Translations under genes and position numbers: made by a program | Origin: Halorhabdus sp. BNX81 | GTDB lineage: Archaea > Halobacteriota > Halobacteria > Halobacteriales > Haloarculaceae | DNA: 64,000 nucleotides | NCBI RefSeq assembly: GCF_029229925.1 | Contig: NZ_CP107254.1 | Span: 1,674,001 to 1,738,000, forward strand | Direction of reading: 5' to 3' | Shown here: positions 36,165-45,215 of the stretch, one piece after another | Layout of the letters: the number at the start of each line of letters is the position of its first letter | Numbering within the stretch: the stretch's first letter is position 1 | The notes under the pieces: model-generated | The model's database searches: none | Seen by the model: only the letters and a program-made list of their open reading frames with translations | Told to the model about the DNA's origin: nothing

Positions 36165-36830
36165 ATGCCAACCGTCCCTGCGTGGATCGAGGACTACGCG
36201 ACAGTCGTCGGCCCGAAGCCCGATGACGTTATCGAGGAAATGGATGAATACGCCGTAAAGAAGGGGTTCCCGACAGTCGGGCCCGCGGTCGGCGGCTGGC
36301 TCGAACAGCTCGCTCGCATGGTCGGTGCCGAGTCCGTCTTCGAATTCGGCTCGGGCTATGGGTACTCAGCCTACTGGCTCGCCCGTGGACTCCCGGCAAC
36401 TGGCGAGGTTGTCCTCACGGAGATCGACAAAGACGAACTCGACCTGGCAAGGGAGTACCTCTCCCGGGGCGACTTCGAGACCACGATCCATTACGAACAC
36501 GGCGACGCTATCGACATCGTCGGGGAGTACAACGGCCCCTTCGACGTGGTGTTGATCGACAACGAGAAGACCCGATACCGGGAAGCGTTCGAGGCCGTTC
36601 GCGAGAAAGTCGCCCCCGGTGGGATCGTCGTCGCCGACAACGCGATCACCGGCAGATCGATAGATAGCGAGGCGGTCCAGGCAGTAATCGAGGGCGAACG
36701 AACGACGGAGGCAGTATCGGAAATGTCCGCTGGAATCGCGGATCTCTGTCTCGCCCTTCGAGACGCAACTGAGTATCATTCCGCGTTGCTCCCGCTGGGT
36801 GAGGGAGTACTTGTGGCATATCGCGATTAA
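36165..36830 (+). CDS. O-methyltransferase, class I SAM-dependent
   Basis: Methyltransferase of 221 residues. SAM-binding motif I FEFGSGYGYSAYWLARGL, acidic loop LTEIDKDEL and DVVLIDNEK place it in the COG4122/CCoMT-like O-methyltransferase group; the following GGIVVADNAI is also typical. The substrate is not evident. I choose ATG 36165 (MPTVPAWIEDYATVV); an in-frame ATG at 36123 adds 14 residues. It precedes the ABC cluster by about 100 bases, but a promoter-like CATATAGG box lies between, so shared function is not implied. Confidence 0.85.
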   Translation: MPTVPAWIEDYATVVGPKPDDVIEEMDEYAVKKGFPTVGPAVGGWLEQLARMVGAESVFEFGSGYGYSAYWLARGLPATGEVVLTEIDKDELDLAREYLSRGDFETTIHYEHGDAIDIVGEYNGPFDVVLIDNEKTRYREAFEAVREKVAPGGIVVADNAITGRSIDSEAVQAVIEGERTTEAVSEMSAGIADLCLALRDATEYHSALLPLGEGVLVAYRD

Positions 36831-36938
36831 AAGGTGGGCCCACAATGACAGTTAACCCAGTATCGGAACTATTTTTATCTCATAATCAGTCGTTGTTGAT
36901 CATATAGGTTGATATCCGAGAATGACAGTTCACCGAAC

Positions 36939-37817
36939 ATGATTCTCAAAACGGAGCAACTCGGGAAGCGCTGGGGTGGTGATGTCTGGGGCATTCAGGA
37001 CGTCTCTCTCGAACTCGATAGCGGTGTTGTCGGTCTCCTGGGCCCGAACGGGGCAGGGAAGTCGACATTGATGCAACTGATCTCGACGGTGACGAAGCCG
37101 ACCGAGGGACGGATCACCTGGAACGGGACGGATATCGTAGATTCGCCGGGCACTGTCCGATCCGTACTCGGGTACCTTCCGCAGGATTTCGGCGTGTATC
37201 CGAACCTCACGGCAACGGAGTTTCTAGAATATATGGCCGCACTGAAGGGGTTACCCGGCGGGATAACGGATGAGCGCATCGACGAGCTACTGACTATCGC
37301 AAACCTCACAGACTACCGGGATCGGAAGCTCGAAACGTTTTCCGGCGGGATGCGACAGCGGGTCGGCATCGCACAAGCACTGATGAACGACCCGGACCTG
37401 TTGATCGTTGACGAGCCGACAGTGGGTCTAGATCCCGCAGAGCGAGTGCGTTTTCGGAACGTCATCGCCGATCTCACTGAGGATCGAATCGTGGTGTTGT
37501 CGACACACATCGTGTCTGACGTCGAGTCAACCGCCACGGAACTCGTGATCCTGGATGGAGGGACAGTGGCGGCACAGACGACGCCAGAAGGGCTCATGGA
37601 GGATGTCGATGGGACCACCTGGGAGTGGATGGTGTCAAGCGATCGTCTCTCTGCGGTGAAGGCCACCTATCCCGTGACCAAAACCGTCCGAAAGTCAGGC
37701 GGCATCCTGATTCGAGCCGTGAGCGAGGATCGGCCGTCGTCCGACGCGTCGCTCGTCGAACCAACGCTCGAGGATGCATACCTCTGGACGATCGATAACG
37801 ATGGTGAGAGACAGTGA
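36939..37817 (+). CDS. ABC-2 transporter ATP-binding protein (system A)
   Basis: ATPase of 292 residues for an ABC-2 type exporter. Walker A GPNGAGKST, signature FSGGMRQRVG, Walker B LLIVDEPT and H-loop LSTHIV are all intact. Closest to the CcmA/NatA-like drug or polymer exporters. The ATG at 36939 is preferred over a TTG at 36909. Its stop overlaps the start of the permease gene (TGATG), so the pair is translated together. Confidence 0.9.
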   Translation: MILKTEQLGKRWGGDVWGIQDVSLELDSGVVGLLGPNGAGKSTLMQLISTVTKPTEGRITWNGTDIVDSPGTVRSVLGYLPQDFGVYPNLTATEFLEYMAALKGLPGGITDERIDELLTIANLTDYRDRKLETFSGGMRQRVGIAQALMNDPDLLIVDEPTVGLDPAERVRFRNVIADLTEDRIVVLSTHIVSDVESTATELVILDGGTVAAQTTPEGLMEDVDGTTWEWMVSSDRLSAVKATYPVTKTVRKSGGILIRAVSEDRPSSDASLVEPTLEDAYLWTIDNDGERQ

Positions 37818-39403
37818 TGCGCGGTGTCTTCGGGGTCGCGAAAGCTGATTTCACCGAACGGATCCGGGATCGACGGTTCCTCGTCGTCATCCTCGCGAGT
37901 GTCTATCTCGGCCATCTCGTCTCGGTCGGACACATGGAAATGGCGCTGGGAGACGACGCGTTCCGTGGCGTCCACAACGCTGCCTGGCTTGGGACCAATA
38001 TGGCGATCGCGGCGAGCGTCGCGATCGCAGTCTTCGGGTTTTACTACACGAAACAGGCGATCAGTCGGGATAGAGAGCAGGGACCGGGAAAGTTGATCGC
38101 CTCGAGTCCGATCAGTACGCCCGCGTATCTCGTCGGAAAATGGCTGGGGACCCTTGCGATATTGGGCGTGCTTCTGGTTTCGATGGCGATCTCGGTCGTC
38201 GTGCTGTTCTTTCTTCGTGGGACAGGGCCCGTCAGCGCCACGGAGCTGTTAGGGCCGTTCGTTCTGTTCACACTGCCGGTGACAACACTTGTCGCCGCTG
38301 TCGCCATCCTGTTCGAAACGATACCGGTCGTCCGTGGATGGGTCGGAAATCTCGGGTATATTCTGGGACTGGCAATGTTGCCCGTCCTTTCGATCGACCC
38401 CCTGGGTGTTTCATTCATCGTCGAAAGCATGCAACAGTCCATTTCAGCACAGTATCCCGGGTTTTCGGGTAGTGGCGTTTCCTTTGGCTTCGTACCTGGG
38501 GGCGATCAGCGGTTTACCTGGGAGGGCGTACGTATCTCGACCGAATTGCTCCGGCAACGAGCCGGATACCTTGCGCTCTCACCCGTGCTGGTAGTCCTCG
38601 CGACGATCCCGTTTGATCGGCTCGACCCGGCCGGTGGGTTCAAGCTGCCAGTTGCTCCGGGTAGCCGGTTCAGCCTGCCCCTGGGAAGGCGTGACGGCTC
38701 CAAAGACGAACCCGAGCAAAAATCGCCGGTCGCGCCGATCGAGGATCATTCGGGGGAGTCGATCGTTTCCCAAGCGGGATCGTTGAGCACCGCCACTGCC
38801 GAGCACACATTCCGGCCACGGGGACTGCTTCTCGCGGAGGTAAAACTCGCGCTATCGGGTCGGTCTCGCTTGTGGTACGCCGGATTTCTGGGCCTTCTCC
38901 TGGGCGGTATCGTCGCACCTGTCGGGGTCCCACTGCGGATCGTGCTCACACTGTCCTGGATCTGGCCGCTGTTCATCTGGTCTCAGATCGGCGTGCGAGA
39001 GCGCCGACACAACACCGAGAAGCTTGTCTTCACGTCGAAGTATCCCCTGGCGCAGTTGCTTGCCGCGTGGGGGGCAAGCGTGGTTACGATCGCCCTACTC
39101 GTGGCCGCACCCGCGATTCGAATGGTGCTGGCTGCCGATCCAGTGACTGCACTCGGATTGATCGGCGGGGTCGTTGTGGTGCCATCAGTGGCAACTGCTT
39201 CCGGCGTGTTGTCCCGAACCCCACGGCTGTTCGAGATCGGGTATTTCCTGATCTGGTACGTCGGAATCGTCAACGCGACGCCGGTTCTCGACTTCGGCGG
39301 TGTCGTCGGTCCACCACCAGCGAGTGTGTTCGGGTTCTTCGGGGCCGGAATCATCGCGCTGATCGTTGCAGTGTTGTACCGTACCAAGCGGATAAAAGCA
39401 TGA
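37817..39403 (+). CDS. ABC-2 permease, double-length (system A)
   Basis: Integral membrane protein of 528 residues with about twelve hydrophobic segments in two halves, separated by a charged central part (about residues 280-345, SKDEPEQKSPVAPIEDH). It looks like two ABC-2 permease halves fused, which would allow one chain to pair with the system A ATPase. The start overlaps the ATPase stop, and the stop overlaps the start of the 45-residue ORF as ATGA. Confidence 0.85.
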   Translation: MRGVFGVAKADFTERIRDRRFLVVILASVYLGHLVSVGHMEMALGDDAFRGVHNAAWLGTNMAIAASVAIAVFGFYYTKQAISRDREQGPGKLIASSPISTPAYLVGKWLGTLAILGVLLVSMAISVVVLFFLRGTGPVSATELLGPFVLFTLPVTTLVAAVAILFETIPVVRGWVGNLGYILGLAMLPVLSIDPLGVSFIVESMQQSISAQYPGFSGSGVSFGFVPGGDQRFTWEGVRISTELLRQRAGYLALSPVLVVLATIPFDRLDPAGGFKLPVAPGSRFSLPLGRRDGSKDEPEQKSPVAPIEDHSGESIVSQAGSLSTATAEHTFRPRGLLLAEVKLALSGRSRLWYAGFLGLLLGGIVAPVGVPLRIVLTLSWIWPLFIWSQIGVRERRHNTEKLVFTSKYPLAQLLAAWGASVVTIALLVAAPAIRMVLAADPVTALGLIGGVVVVPSVATASGVLSRTPRLFEIGYFLIWYVGIVNATPVLDFGGVVGPPPASVFGFFGAGIIALIVAVLYRTKRIKA

Positions 39404-39537
39404 TCGGACCGAACCGTTTCCGCAGAACGGATCCCGGACAGGCTGGCCACAGGTTGGGGTCCATGTGGCCAAGACAGCGTTCAGGACACTCTCTCGGCAG
39501 TGAGATAGAATTCCAAACAGAACGACGCAAACCATGA
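39400..39537 (+). CDS. 45-residue ORF coupled between two ABC systems
   Basis: Unrecognised small ORF. ATG at 39400 overlaps the permease A stop (ATGA), and its own TGA overlaps the ATG of ATPase B (ATGA), filling a gap of 130 bases exactly. The predicted peptide begins MIGPNRFRRTDPGQ and ends IEFQTERRKP. It is basic, has no cysteine, no membrane segment and no double-glycine leader. It could be a real small protein, a translational relay, or the substrate of an exporter. A TGGCCACA/TGTGGCCA inverted repeat lies inside it, so an intergenic stem with accidental coding is the main alternative. Confidence 0.45.
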   Translation: MIGPNRFRRTDPGQAGHRLGSMWPRQRSGHSLGSEIEFQTERRKP

Positions 39538-40532
39538 TCGATACAGCAACCGAGCCGGCAGTTCGAGTTCGGAACGTGCGGAAAACGTACTCCACAGCAA
39601 GTGGCACAGTCACTGCGTTAGACGGCGTCTCGTTCGATATTGACGCAGGAACCGTGGTCGGGATTCTTGGGCCGAACGGCGCGGGGAAAACAACACTGAT
39701 CAAATCGATGCTGAATCTCGTGGAACCGACGGCTGGGCAAATCGAGATATACGGTATCGACGTCGCAAACGGCGGCAGTGAGCTATACCGCACCGTCTCT
39801 GCGATGCTCGAGGGGGCCAGGAACATCTACTGGCGGCTCTCGTTGCGTGAGAACCTCTATTACTTTACCAGTCTGCAGGGAATCGACCCGAACAGTGTCA
39901 CGGATGATAACTTACGGATCGTTGAATCACTTGGCCTGACTGAGAAACTTGACGAGCCTGTCAACTCGCTGTCCCGGGGAATGAAACAAAAGGCCATCCT
40001 GGCCTGTGTGCTTGCCAGACGAACCGAATTGCTCTTTCTCGACGAACCCACGCTCGGATTAGACGTCGAAGCGTCGATCGCACTCCAGCGGACACTCCGA
40101 AAAATGACGGCAGAACGCGACAAAACAGTCGTTTTGAGTAGCCATGATATGGACGTCATTCAGGAGCTCTGTGACCGCGTTATCGTCCTCTGTGATGGGG
40201 AGTTGATCGTCGACGATTCGGTCTCCTCCTTGCTCAAAGCATTCAAAACGCAATCCCACCGCCTCCGCTTAGCAGAGCCGCTACCGGAGCGCAGGCGTCG
40301 CCGAATCGAGGGGCTCAGCAGTAACGTCTCCTGGACGGACAACGAGTATTTTGAGCTCGAAGCGACACTCGAACAGCCGGAGGATTACTACGAGTTACTC
40401 TCGATACTGGAAGATGCTGGGGCACGGATACGACTGGCAGAGACGCAGACACCGGATCTCGAAGACGTCTTTCTCCACGTGACGAACAATACAGCGGATC
40501 CGATCGAAGAACGCGCCGTGAGGGAAGACTAA
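39534..40532 (+). CDS. ABC-2 transporter ATP-binding protein (system B)
   Basis: ATPase of 332 residues. Walker A GPNGAGKTT, Walker B LLFLDEPT and H-loop LSSHDMD are normal; the signature reads LSRGMKQK in place of LSGGQ-type FSGGMRQR, as occurs in some exporters. A C-terminal extension of about 100 residues (from about residue 235) may be a regulatory domain. The start overlaps the stop of the 45-residue ORF, and the last base of its stop is the first base of the permease B gene. Confidence 0.9.
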   Translation: MIDTATEPAVRVRNVRKTYSTASGTVTALDGVSFDIDAGTVVGILGPNGAGKTTLIKSMLNLVEPTAGQIEIYGIDVANGGSELYRTVSAMLEGARNIYWRLSLRENLYYFTSLQGIDPNSVTDDNLRIVESLGLTEKLDEPVNSLSRGMKQKAILACVLARRTELLFLDEPTLGLDVEASIALQRTLRKMTAERDKTVVLSSHDMDVIQELCDRVIVLCDGELIVDDSVSSLLKAFKTQSHRLRLAEPLPERRRRRIEGLSSNVSWTDNEYFELEATLEQPEDYYELLSILEDAGARIRLAETQTPDLEDVFLHVTNNTADPIEERAVRED

Positions 40533-41320
40533 TGGAGAGCAATATCACGCTGTTCAAAGCAACGTTCAACAAATCCGTCTGGCTGTTGAAGCGGTACCTG
40601 TTTAATACAGTTATGCTGCTTGTCGGGCTGTATGTCCTGTTTGTAATGCTCTTCGTTGGCGGGAAAGAAATAGCCCCCACGGTCGTCGCCGACTCACTCG
40701 GGCCACTGATTGTCGGGTACTTTGTCTGGATTATGGCGACCAAGGCCTATCAGGAGACCTCGAGCGATATCACGCGGGAAGCACAATGGGGCACTCTCGA
40801 ACAATTACATCTCACTCCCTATGGAATCGGCCGTGTCGTCATTTTCACGAGCCTGGTGAACGTACTCATCACGCTGCTCATGGGCGGGGCCATGCTCCTG
40901 GCAATGCTGCTCACCTTGGCGGTGCTGTCTTCGGGAGTGACGCTACAGATCGATCTGTTGACGGTGGTCCCGTTGACAATTCTCACGGTACTCCCGGTTA
41001 TCGGTCTCGGTCTGTTTTTCGGCGGATTGGCGCTTCTATACAAGCGCGTCGGAGAGGTGGCCTCGCTGATGCAACTCCTGTTCATCGTTTTTCTCGCGCT
41101 ACCCGTGGACGCACATCCTGCACTCCGAGTACTCCCACTGACACTCGGCACCACACTGCTTGAGCAAGCAATGACGACAGGGACAGCAGTATGGCAGTTC
41201 CCCGTCTCAGAACTCGTTGTGTTGCTCAGCACGGCATTCGTCTATCTTGTGGGCGGATATCTGCTCTTTCAGGTCCTCCTGAACCGTGCACGTAAACTGG
41301 GTGTGCTTGGACATTACTGA
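40532..41320 (+). CDS. ABC-2 permease (system B)
   Basis: Membrane protein of 262 residues with six hydrophobic segments, typical of a single-domain ABC-2 permease (for example VGLYVLFVMLFVGG, LLMGGAMLLAMLLTLAVLSSG, IGLGLFFGGLALLYKRVGE). It pairs with the system B ATPase. It is the last gene of the coupled run; about 176 bases without a gene follow before cheC. Confidence 0.87.
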   Translation: MESNITLFKATFNKSVWLLKRYLFNTVMLLVGLYVLFVMLFVGGKEIAPTVVADSLGPLIVGYFVWIMATKAYQETSSDITREAQWGTLEQLHLTPYGIGRVVIFTSLVNVLITLLMGGAMLLAMLLTLAVLSSGVTLQIDLLTVVPLTILTVLPVIGLGLFFGGLALLYKRVGEVASLMQLLFIVFLALPVDAHPALRVLPLTLGTTLLEQAMTTGTAVWQFPVSELVVLLSTAFVYLVGGYLLFQVLLNRARKLGVLGHY

Positions 41321-41496
41321 ACGGGTGAGAATTCAGGCAAAGAGAGTCGACACGGAACTGCGTGACGATATAGTGTCCGAATCGTAGAGACTGTTTCGAC
41401 GGGGGGTTTGCCGGATTCGGTTCTCGTTGTTGAGATTCGCAGGTCCACCACTTATTAGGCAGGGCGGGGAAGGGGAGGGTAACGTTCAATCTACCC

Positions 41497-42099
41497 ATGA
41501 GTTTGATGATCGACATCCGGAAGCTCGCGTTGTTCAACAAGATGGCCAAGGAGGGCGGCAACACGGTTGCCGACCACCTCTCGACGATGACGGGGATGGA
41601 GACCGAGATGGAGATCACCAAGATCAACTTCATCGACGTCCCGGACATCAAGACTCACGTCGGCGACGACAAACAGATCGGGATCAGCATCGAACTCGCG
41701 GAACCACCCCACGGCCACATCCTCTTTCTGTTGAACGCGGCGAGTGCGAAGGATCTCGCTCGCGGGATGATCGGTGACATGGGTGGGAGCGACCCGGATC
41801 AGGACGGATTCACCGAGATGGAACGGTCGGCGATCCAGGAGATCGGCAACATCATGACCTCCGGGTTCATCGACGGGTGGGCGAACGTCTTAGAGACCAC
41901 CATCGACATCTCGACGCCGACGTTCACCTACGGCCCGGGCAGCGGAATGGTCGACGAACTCGTGGGCGAACGTGACTCCGACATGGCGCTGATGTTCGAC
42001 TCCCGGGTCCAGGCACTGGACTCCGACATCGACGTGAAGGTCTACACCTTCCCACAGCTCGACGAGCTCGTCGAGTTGATGCAGGAAATCGAGGTTTGA
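41497..42099 (+). CDS. cheC: Chemotaxis protein CheC
   Basis: CheY-phosphate phosphatase-type protein of 200 residues. Both CheC active-site halves appear: NKMAKEGGNTVADHLS near the N-terminus and SAIQEIGNIMTSGFIDGWANVLE in the middle, each with the E-x-x-N pair. It would reset the chemotaxis response regulator, tuning archaellum rotation. No other che or arl gene is in the window, so it is an orphan copy here. A GC-rich purine tract with GGGGAAGGGGAGGG lies about 20-30 bases upstream. Confidence 0.93.
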   Translation: MSLMIDIRKLALFNKMAKEGGNTVADHLSTMTGMETEMEITKINFIDVPDIKTHVGDDKQIGISIELAEPPHGHILFLLNAASAKDLARGMIGDMGGSDPDQDGFTEMERSAIQEIGNIMTSGFIDGWANVLETTIDISTPTFTYGPGSGMVDELVGERDSDMALMFDSRVQALDSDIDVKVYTFPQLDELVELMQEIEV

Positions 42100-42182
42100 G
42101 TTCGGGCCATCGCTGCCCCCGCCGTTGTGTCGGCAGGAACATAAGCGCGAAAGCCAGTCGCTTCTCCGGCGTCGATTCGATC

Positions 42183-42596
42183 TCAGGCCGTGATCGGGGA
42201 CCGTGGGTCGGCGATGCGGTCAGCCGCAATGCCCTTTCGACGGAGCTGTGCCGGGGTAACCGCCGACAGACATGGGATCACGAGATCAACGGAGAGTTCC
42301 TCGGCAGCGGCTGCGATCTCGGTGGCCGGATTACCACGCCGACAGTGTTTCTCGACGGTGACACCCTGGCGCTTGCCTTCCTCTACGAGCGAGCACAGAT
42401 GGTCACGTCCCGTATCTTCAAAGCACTCGATCAGGACCTCGACACTGCTCAGGGCTGGCTCCCCGTATCGCTGGGTGTCGACCACGTACAGCGCGTGAAC
42501 CGCTGCATCCTCGCGGCTAGCCAGGTCGAACGCGCGCTTGACTCGCCCGCGCGTCCGGTCAGTGCCATCCGTCGGAATGAGTATCTGTGTTCCCAT
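42183..42596 (-). CDS. UspA-like protein with degenerate C-terminus
   Basis: Universal stress protein family member of 137 residues. The N-terminal half is typical (ILIPTDGTDRTRGRVKRAFDLA, HALYVVDT). After VDLVIPCLS the usual ATP-binding sequence G-x-x-G followed by nine residues and G-S/T is missing; instead AVTPAQLRRKGIAADRIADP is read. It may therefore not bind ATP. Single gene, converging on cheC. Confidence 0.82.
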   Translation of the reverse strand: MGTQILIPTDGTDRTRGRVKRAFDLASREDAAVHALYVVDTQRYGEPALSSVEVLIECFEDTGRDHLCSLVEEGKRQGVTVEKHCRRGNPATEIAAAAEELSVDLVIPCLSAVTPAQLRRKGIAADRIADPRSPITA

Positions 42597-42724
42597 ACTC
42601 CACTCACTGTACTCGACTTTCGTAACCAGTGACCATATACCTTACGATTAATAATTAGGAATTCTGGCTGCCAGCAAGTGTCGAATCATCAAATGGACCA
42701 TCCACGTGTATGGGTCACTGCCAA

Positions 42725-43756
42725 TTAGACTGTAGCCAGTCGAATCGTCACCGTCGTTCCGTCGTCGGTGTCGAACGAAAGCGTCCCGTCATAGGCGTCG
42801 ACGGTCGACCGGATGACCCATAGACCGACACCGGTACCGTGTTCGAGTTGCGTGATCTCTGATTCGTCGGCGATCGAAGTCAGTTCGTGGGTTGGGATGC
42901 CCGGCCCGCTATCCGCGACACGAATCTCGACATCCCCATTGCGGTGGGACGCCATCACGGTCACGGCACCACCACCGTGAACGACGGCGTTTTCGATCGT
43001 TTCCCGGAGCGCGTCGGCAAGTTTCTCGTCAGCGCGGACGGACACCCCCTCGGGTACATCCGTCTCAATATTCGCCTCGGGATACTCGTCGCCAAGGTCA
43101 TCGACGACCGAGGAGACGGTTTCACTCACGTCGACGGCACGTTCGTCGGCCGGATCGTGATCGATCGCGGCCTGGAACTGCCCCAGTTTCTCGTTCATCG
43201 ACGCCAGTGACGTCGCCTTGGTGGCGATGGCATCGGCCATGCCACCGAGCCGGTCATCGTCGAGTTCGGCGGCCAGCACTTCGGAGTTACCCAGCAGGAC
43301 CTGGGCGTCGTTACGGAGGTTGTGTCGAACGATCCGGTTGAGGACGGCGAGTTTCTGCCGTTCGCGTGCGAGTTCACCGACCCTGATACGGCGGACATCG
43401 TTGACGCCGATGAGGACGTGGGCAACGGCGCTGACACCCAGGACGTCGGCGACGACCGCGGGTGGCAGCGACACTGATGGGCTCGCGGTGACCAAGGCGA
43501 GGACGAGGCCAAGAACCACCACGCCGAGGGCGTTCCAGCCAGCCACGCGGAGCACGTGATCGGTCCGGAGCGCGTCGAGAACGACCAGCGCCGCGCCGGC
43601 CGCGACCAGCGTGAGGCCAACGACGATCCCGAGACCCGCCAGGGCGAGATCGTACAGCGAAGCGAATCCGTTCCAAACGGCCGACAGCGCGATCGCGAAG
43701 ACGACGACGCCGGTCGCACTGACCGACGCGCCACTCCCGAGACGGATGAGATCCAT
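42725..43756 (-). CDS. Membrane sensor histidine kinase
   Basis: Histidine kinase of 343 residues. Residues about 10-125 contain four to five hydrophobic helices; HisKA H-box is VLNRIVRHNLRNDAQVLLG (near residue 145), and the HATPase_c domain has N-box LRETIENAVVHGG, G1 DSGPGIP and GTGVGLWVIRS. It has no separate extracellular sensor, so it may sense the membrane state. There is no adjacent response regulator. It diverges from the Gfo/Idh gene with about 120 bases between starts. Confidence 0.9.
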   Translation of the reverse strand: MDLIRLGSGASVSATGVVVFAIALSAVWNGFASLYDLALAGLGIVVGLTLVAAGAALVVLDALRTDHVLRVAGWNALGVVVLGLVLALVTASPSVSLPPAVVADVLGVSAVAHVLIGVNDVRRIRVGELARERQKLAVLNRIVRHNLRNDAQVLLGNSEVLAAELDDDRLGGMADAIATKATSLASMNEKLGQFQAAIDHDPADERAVDVSETVSSVVDDLGDEYPEANIETDVPEGVSVRADEKLADALRETIENAVVHGGGAVTVMASHRNGDVEIRVADSGPGIPTHELTSIADESEITQLEHGTGVGLWVIRSTVDAYDGTLSFDTDDGTTVTIRLATV

Positions 43757-43878
43757 ACAGTTCGTTGCAACGACGGCTGGATAACTGTGGCGACGCTACG
43801 TATCGCCACGATAGCGCCGAAGGGCTTCGGGCGCACGGGTCGGAACACTCTTTTCGCTGTGTCACGCTGTCCCATTCG

Positions 43879-44955
43879 ATGGCAGCAATCCGGTACGGCA
43901 TCGTCGGCTGTGGCGGGATCGGGGAGACACACGCCGAGGCTGTCAGGGCGACCGAAGGTGTGAGACTCCTCGCGTGTGCAAACCGATCCGCCGCGGGTGC
44001 TCGCGAGTTTGCCGACGCCTATGACCTCGACGCCTGGTATACCGACGTCACCGCGATGATCGAACGGCACAACGTCGACGCCGTCAGCGTCTGCACCCCG
44101 AGCGGCACACACGCGCCCGTTACGATCGAAGCAGCCCACGCCGGTGCGGACGTTCTCTGTGAGAAACCCCTGGACGTCTACGCCGACCGGATGGACCGGA
44201 TGCTCACTGCCTGCGAAGACGCCGGCGTGACATTGGCGGGGGTCTTCCAGGAGCGGTTTCAACCGGCGACCCGACGGGCCAAAGAGGCGATCGAAGCCGG
44301 CGAACTCGGCGAACCGGTGCTTGGCGACGGCCAGGTCAAGTGGTTTCGGCCCCAGGCGTACTACGACGGGGCAGACTGGAAAGGAACCCGCGAGCTGGAC
44401 GGGGGCGTCCTCCTGAGCCAGGCGATCCACACGATCGACCGATTGCAGTGGCTGATGGGCGGCATCGAATCAGTCCGGGCCGTGACCGACATCCACGACC
44501 GGGAGCTGGCTGGCGGGTGTGAGACAACTGCCGGAGTGGCCGTCCGTTTCGAAAACGGCGCGCTTGGGACCGTGTCCGCGACGACCGCGACCAAAGGCGG
44601 GGACGATCGGATCGAAATCAACGGCACTGACGGCTCGATCACACTCGCCGGCGGCGCGATCGACTCCTTTGAGGTCGGGACCGGCGAACGGACCCAGTAC
44701 GGTGCGGAGACCGACGAGGTCGACGTCCACGTCGAACCACTCGAATGGGGCGAGGGGCATGCACGCGTCGTCGAGGACTTCGTCGACGCGCTTCGCGAGG
44801 GACGGGAACCGGCAGTTCCGGGCACGGAAGCCAGACGGGCGGTCGACGGGATTCTGGCCGCCCATGCTGCCGACAAACGTGACGAGTCAGTCGCTGTCGA
44901 GGCCGTCCGTGCGGGCCGGATTCCGGAGGTCAACGCGACCGACCGCAGCAGGTAA
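43879..44955 (+). CDS. Gfo/Idh/MocA-family oxidoreductase
   Basis: NAD(P)-dependent dehydrogenase of 358 residues, usually acting on sugars or inositols. Rossmann motif GIVGCGGIGETHAEAV, conserved CEKPLD and a C-terminal substrate domain beginning near VFQERFQPATRRAKE. The catalytic region LSQAIHTIDRLQWLMG has the expected His. The start at 43879 (MAAIRYGIVGCGG) is chosen; 38 upstream in-frame codons cover the promoter. Single gene followed by 260 bases without a convincing gene. Confidence 0.9.
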   Translation: MAAIRYGIVGCGGIGETHAEAVRATEGVRLLACANRSAAGAREFADAYDLDAWYTDVTAMIERHNVDAVSVCTPSGTHAPVTIEAAHAGADVLCEKPLDVYADRMDRMLTACEDAGVTLAGVFQERFQPATRRAKEAIEAGELGEPVLGDGQVKWFRPQAYYDGADWKGTRELDGGVLLSQAIHTIDRLQWLMGGIESVRAVTDIHDRELAGGCETTAGVAVRFENGALGTVSATTATKGGDDRIEINGTDGSITLAGGAIDSFEVGTGERTQYGAETDEVDVHVEPLEWGEGHARVVEDFVDALREGREPAVPGTEARRAVDGILAAHAADKRDESVAVEAVRAGRIPEVNATDRSR

Positions 44956-45215
44956 ACGGGAGATCCGGACGGCACCGAAAGAAGGTCCCGTGAACGTGTC
45001 AGATTCGGTTGTTATGTACGAGTTGACCCGAACGGGACCGGACGACGCCATCGCCGGAAGTGCCCGGCGCTGGATACGCTTCGTGTGTTCACCAGGATTT
45101 CGAGATTCGTTCGTGGGTAATATCACAATTATTCCAGAATTGACACAACAGAAACCCTTTTGTTCGATCCACCCCTGGCACGAGTACGGCACCTACTGGG
45201 GCCGATGATTTACCA

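Noticed and set aside
44956-45215. Small ORF between the dehydrogenase and porA
   Set aside because: Frames there lack a convincing start and protein-like sequence; more likely the porA promoter region.
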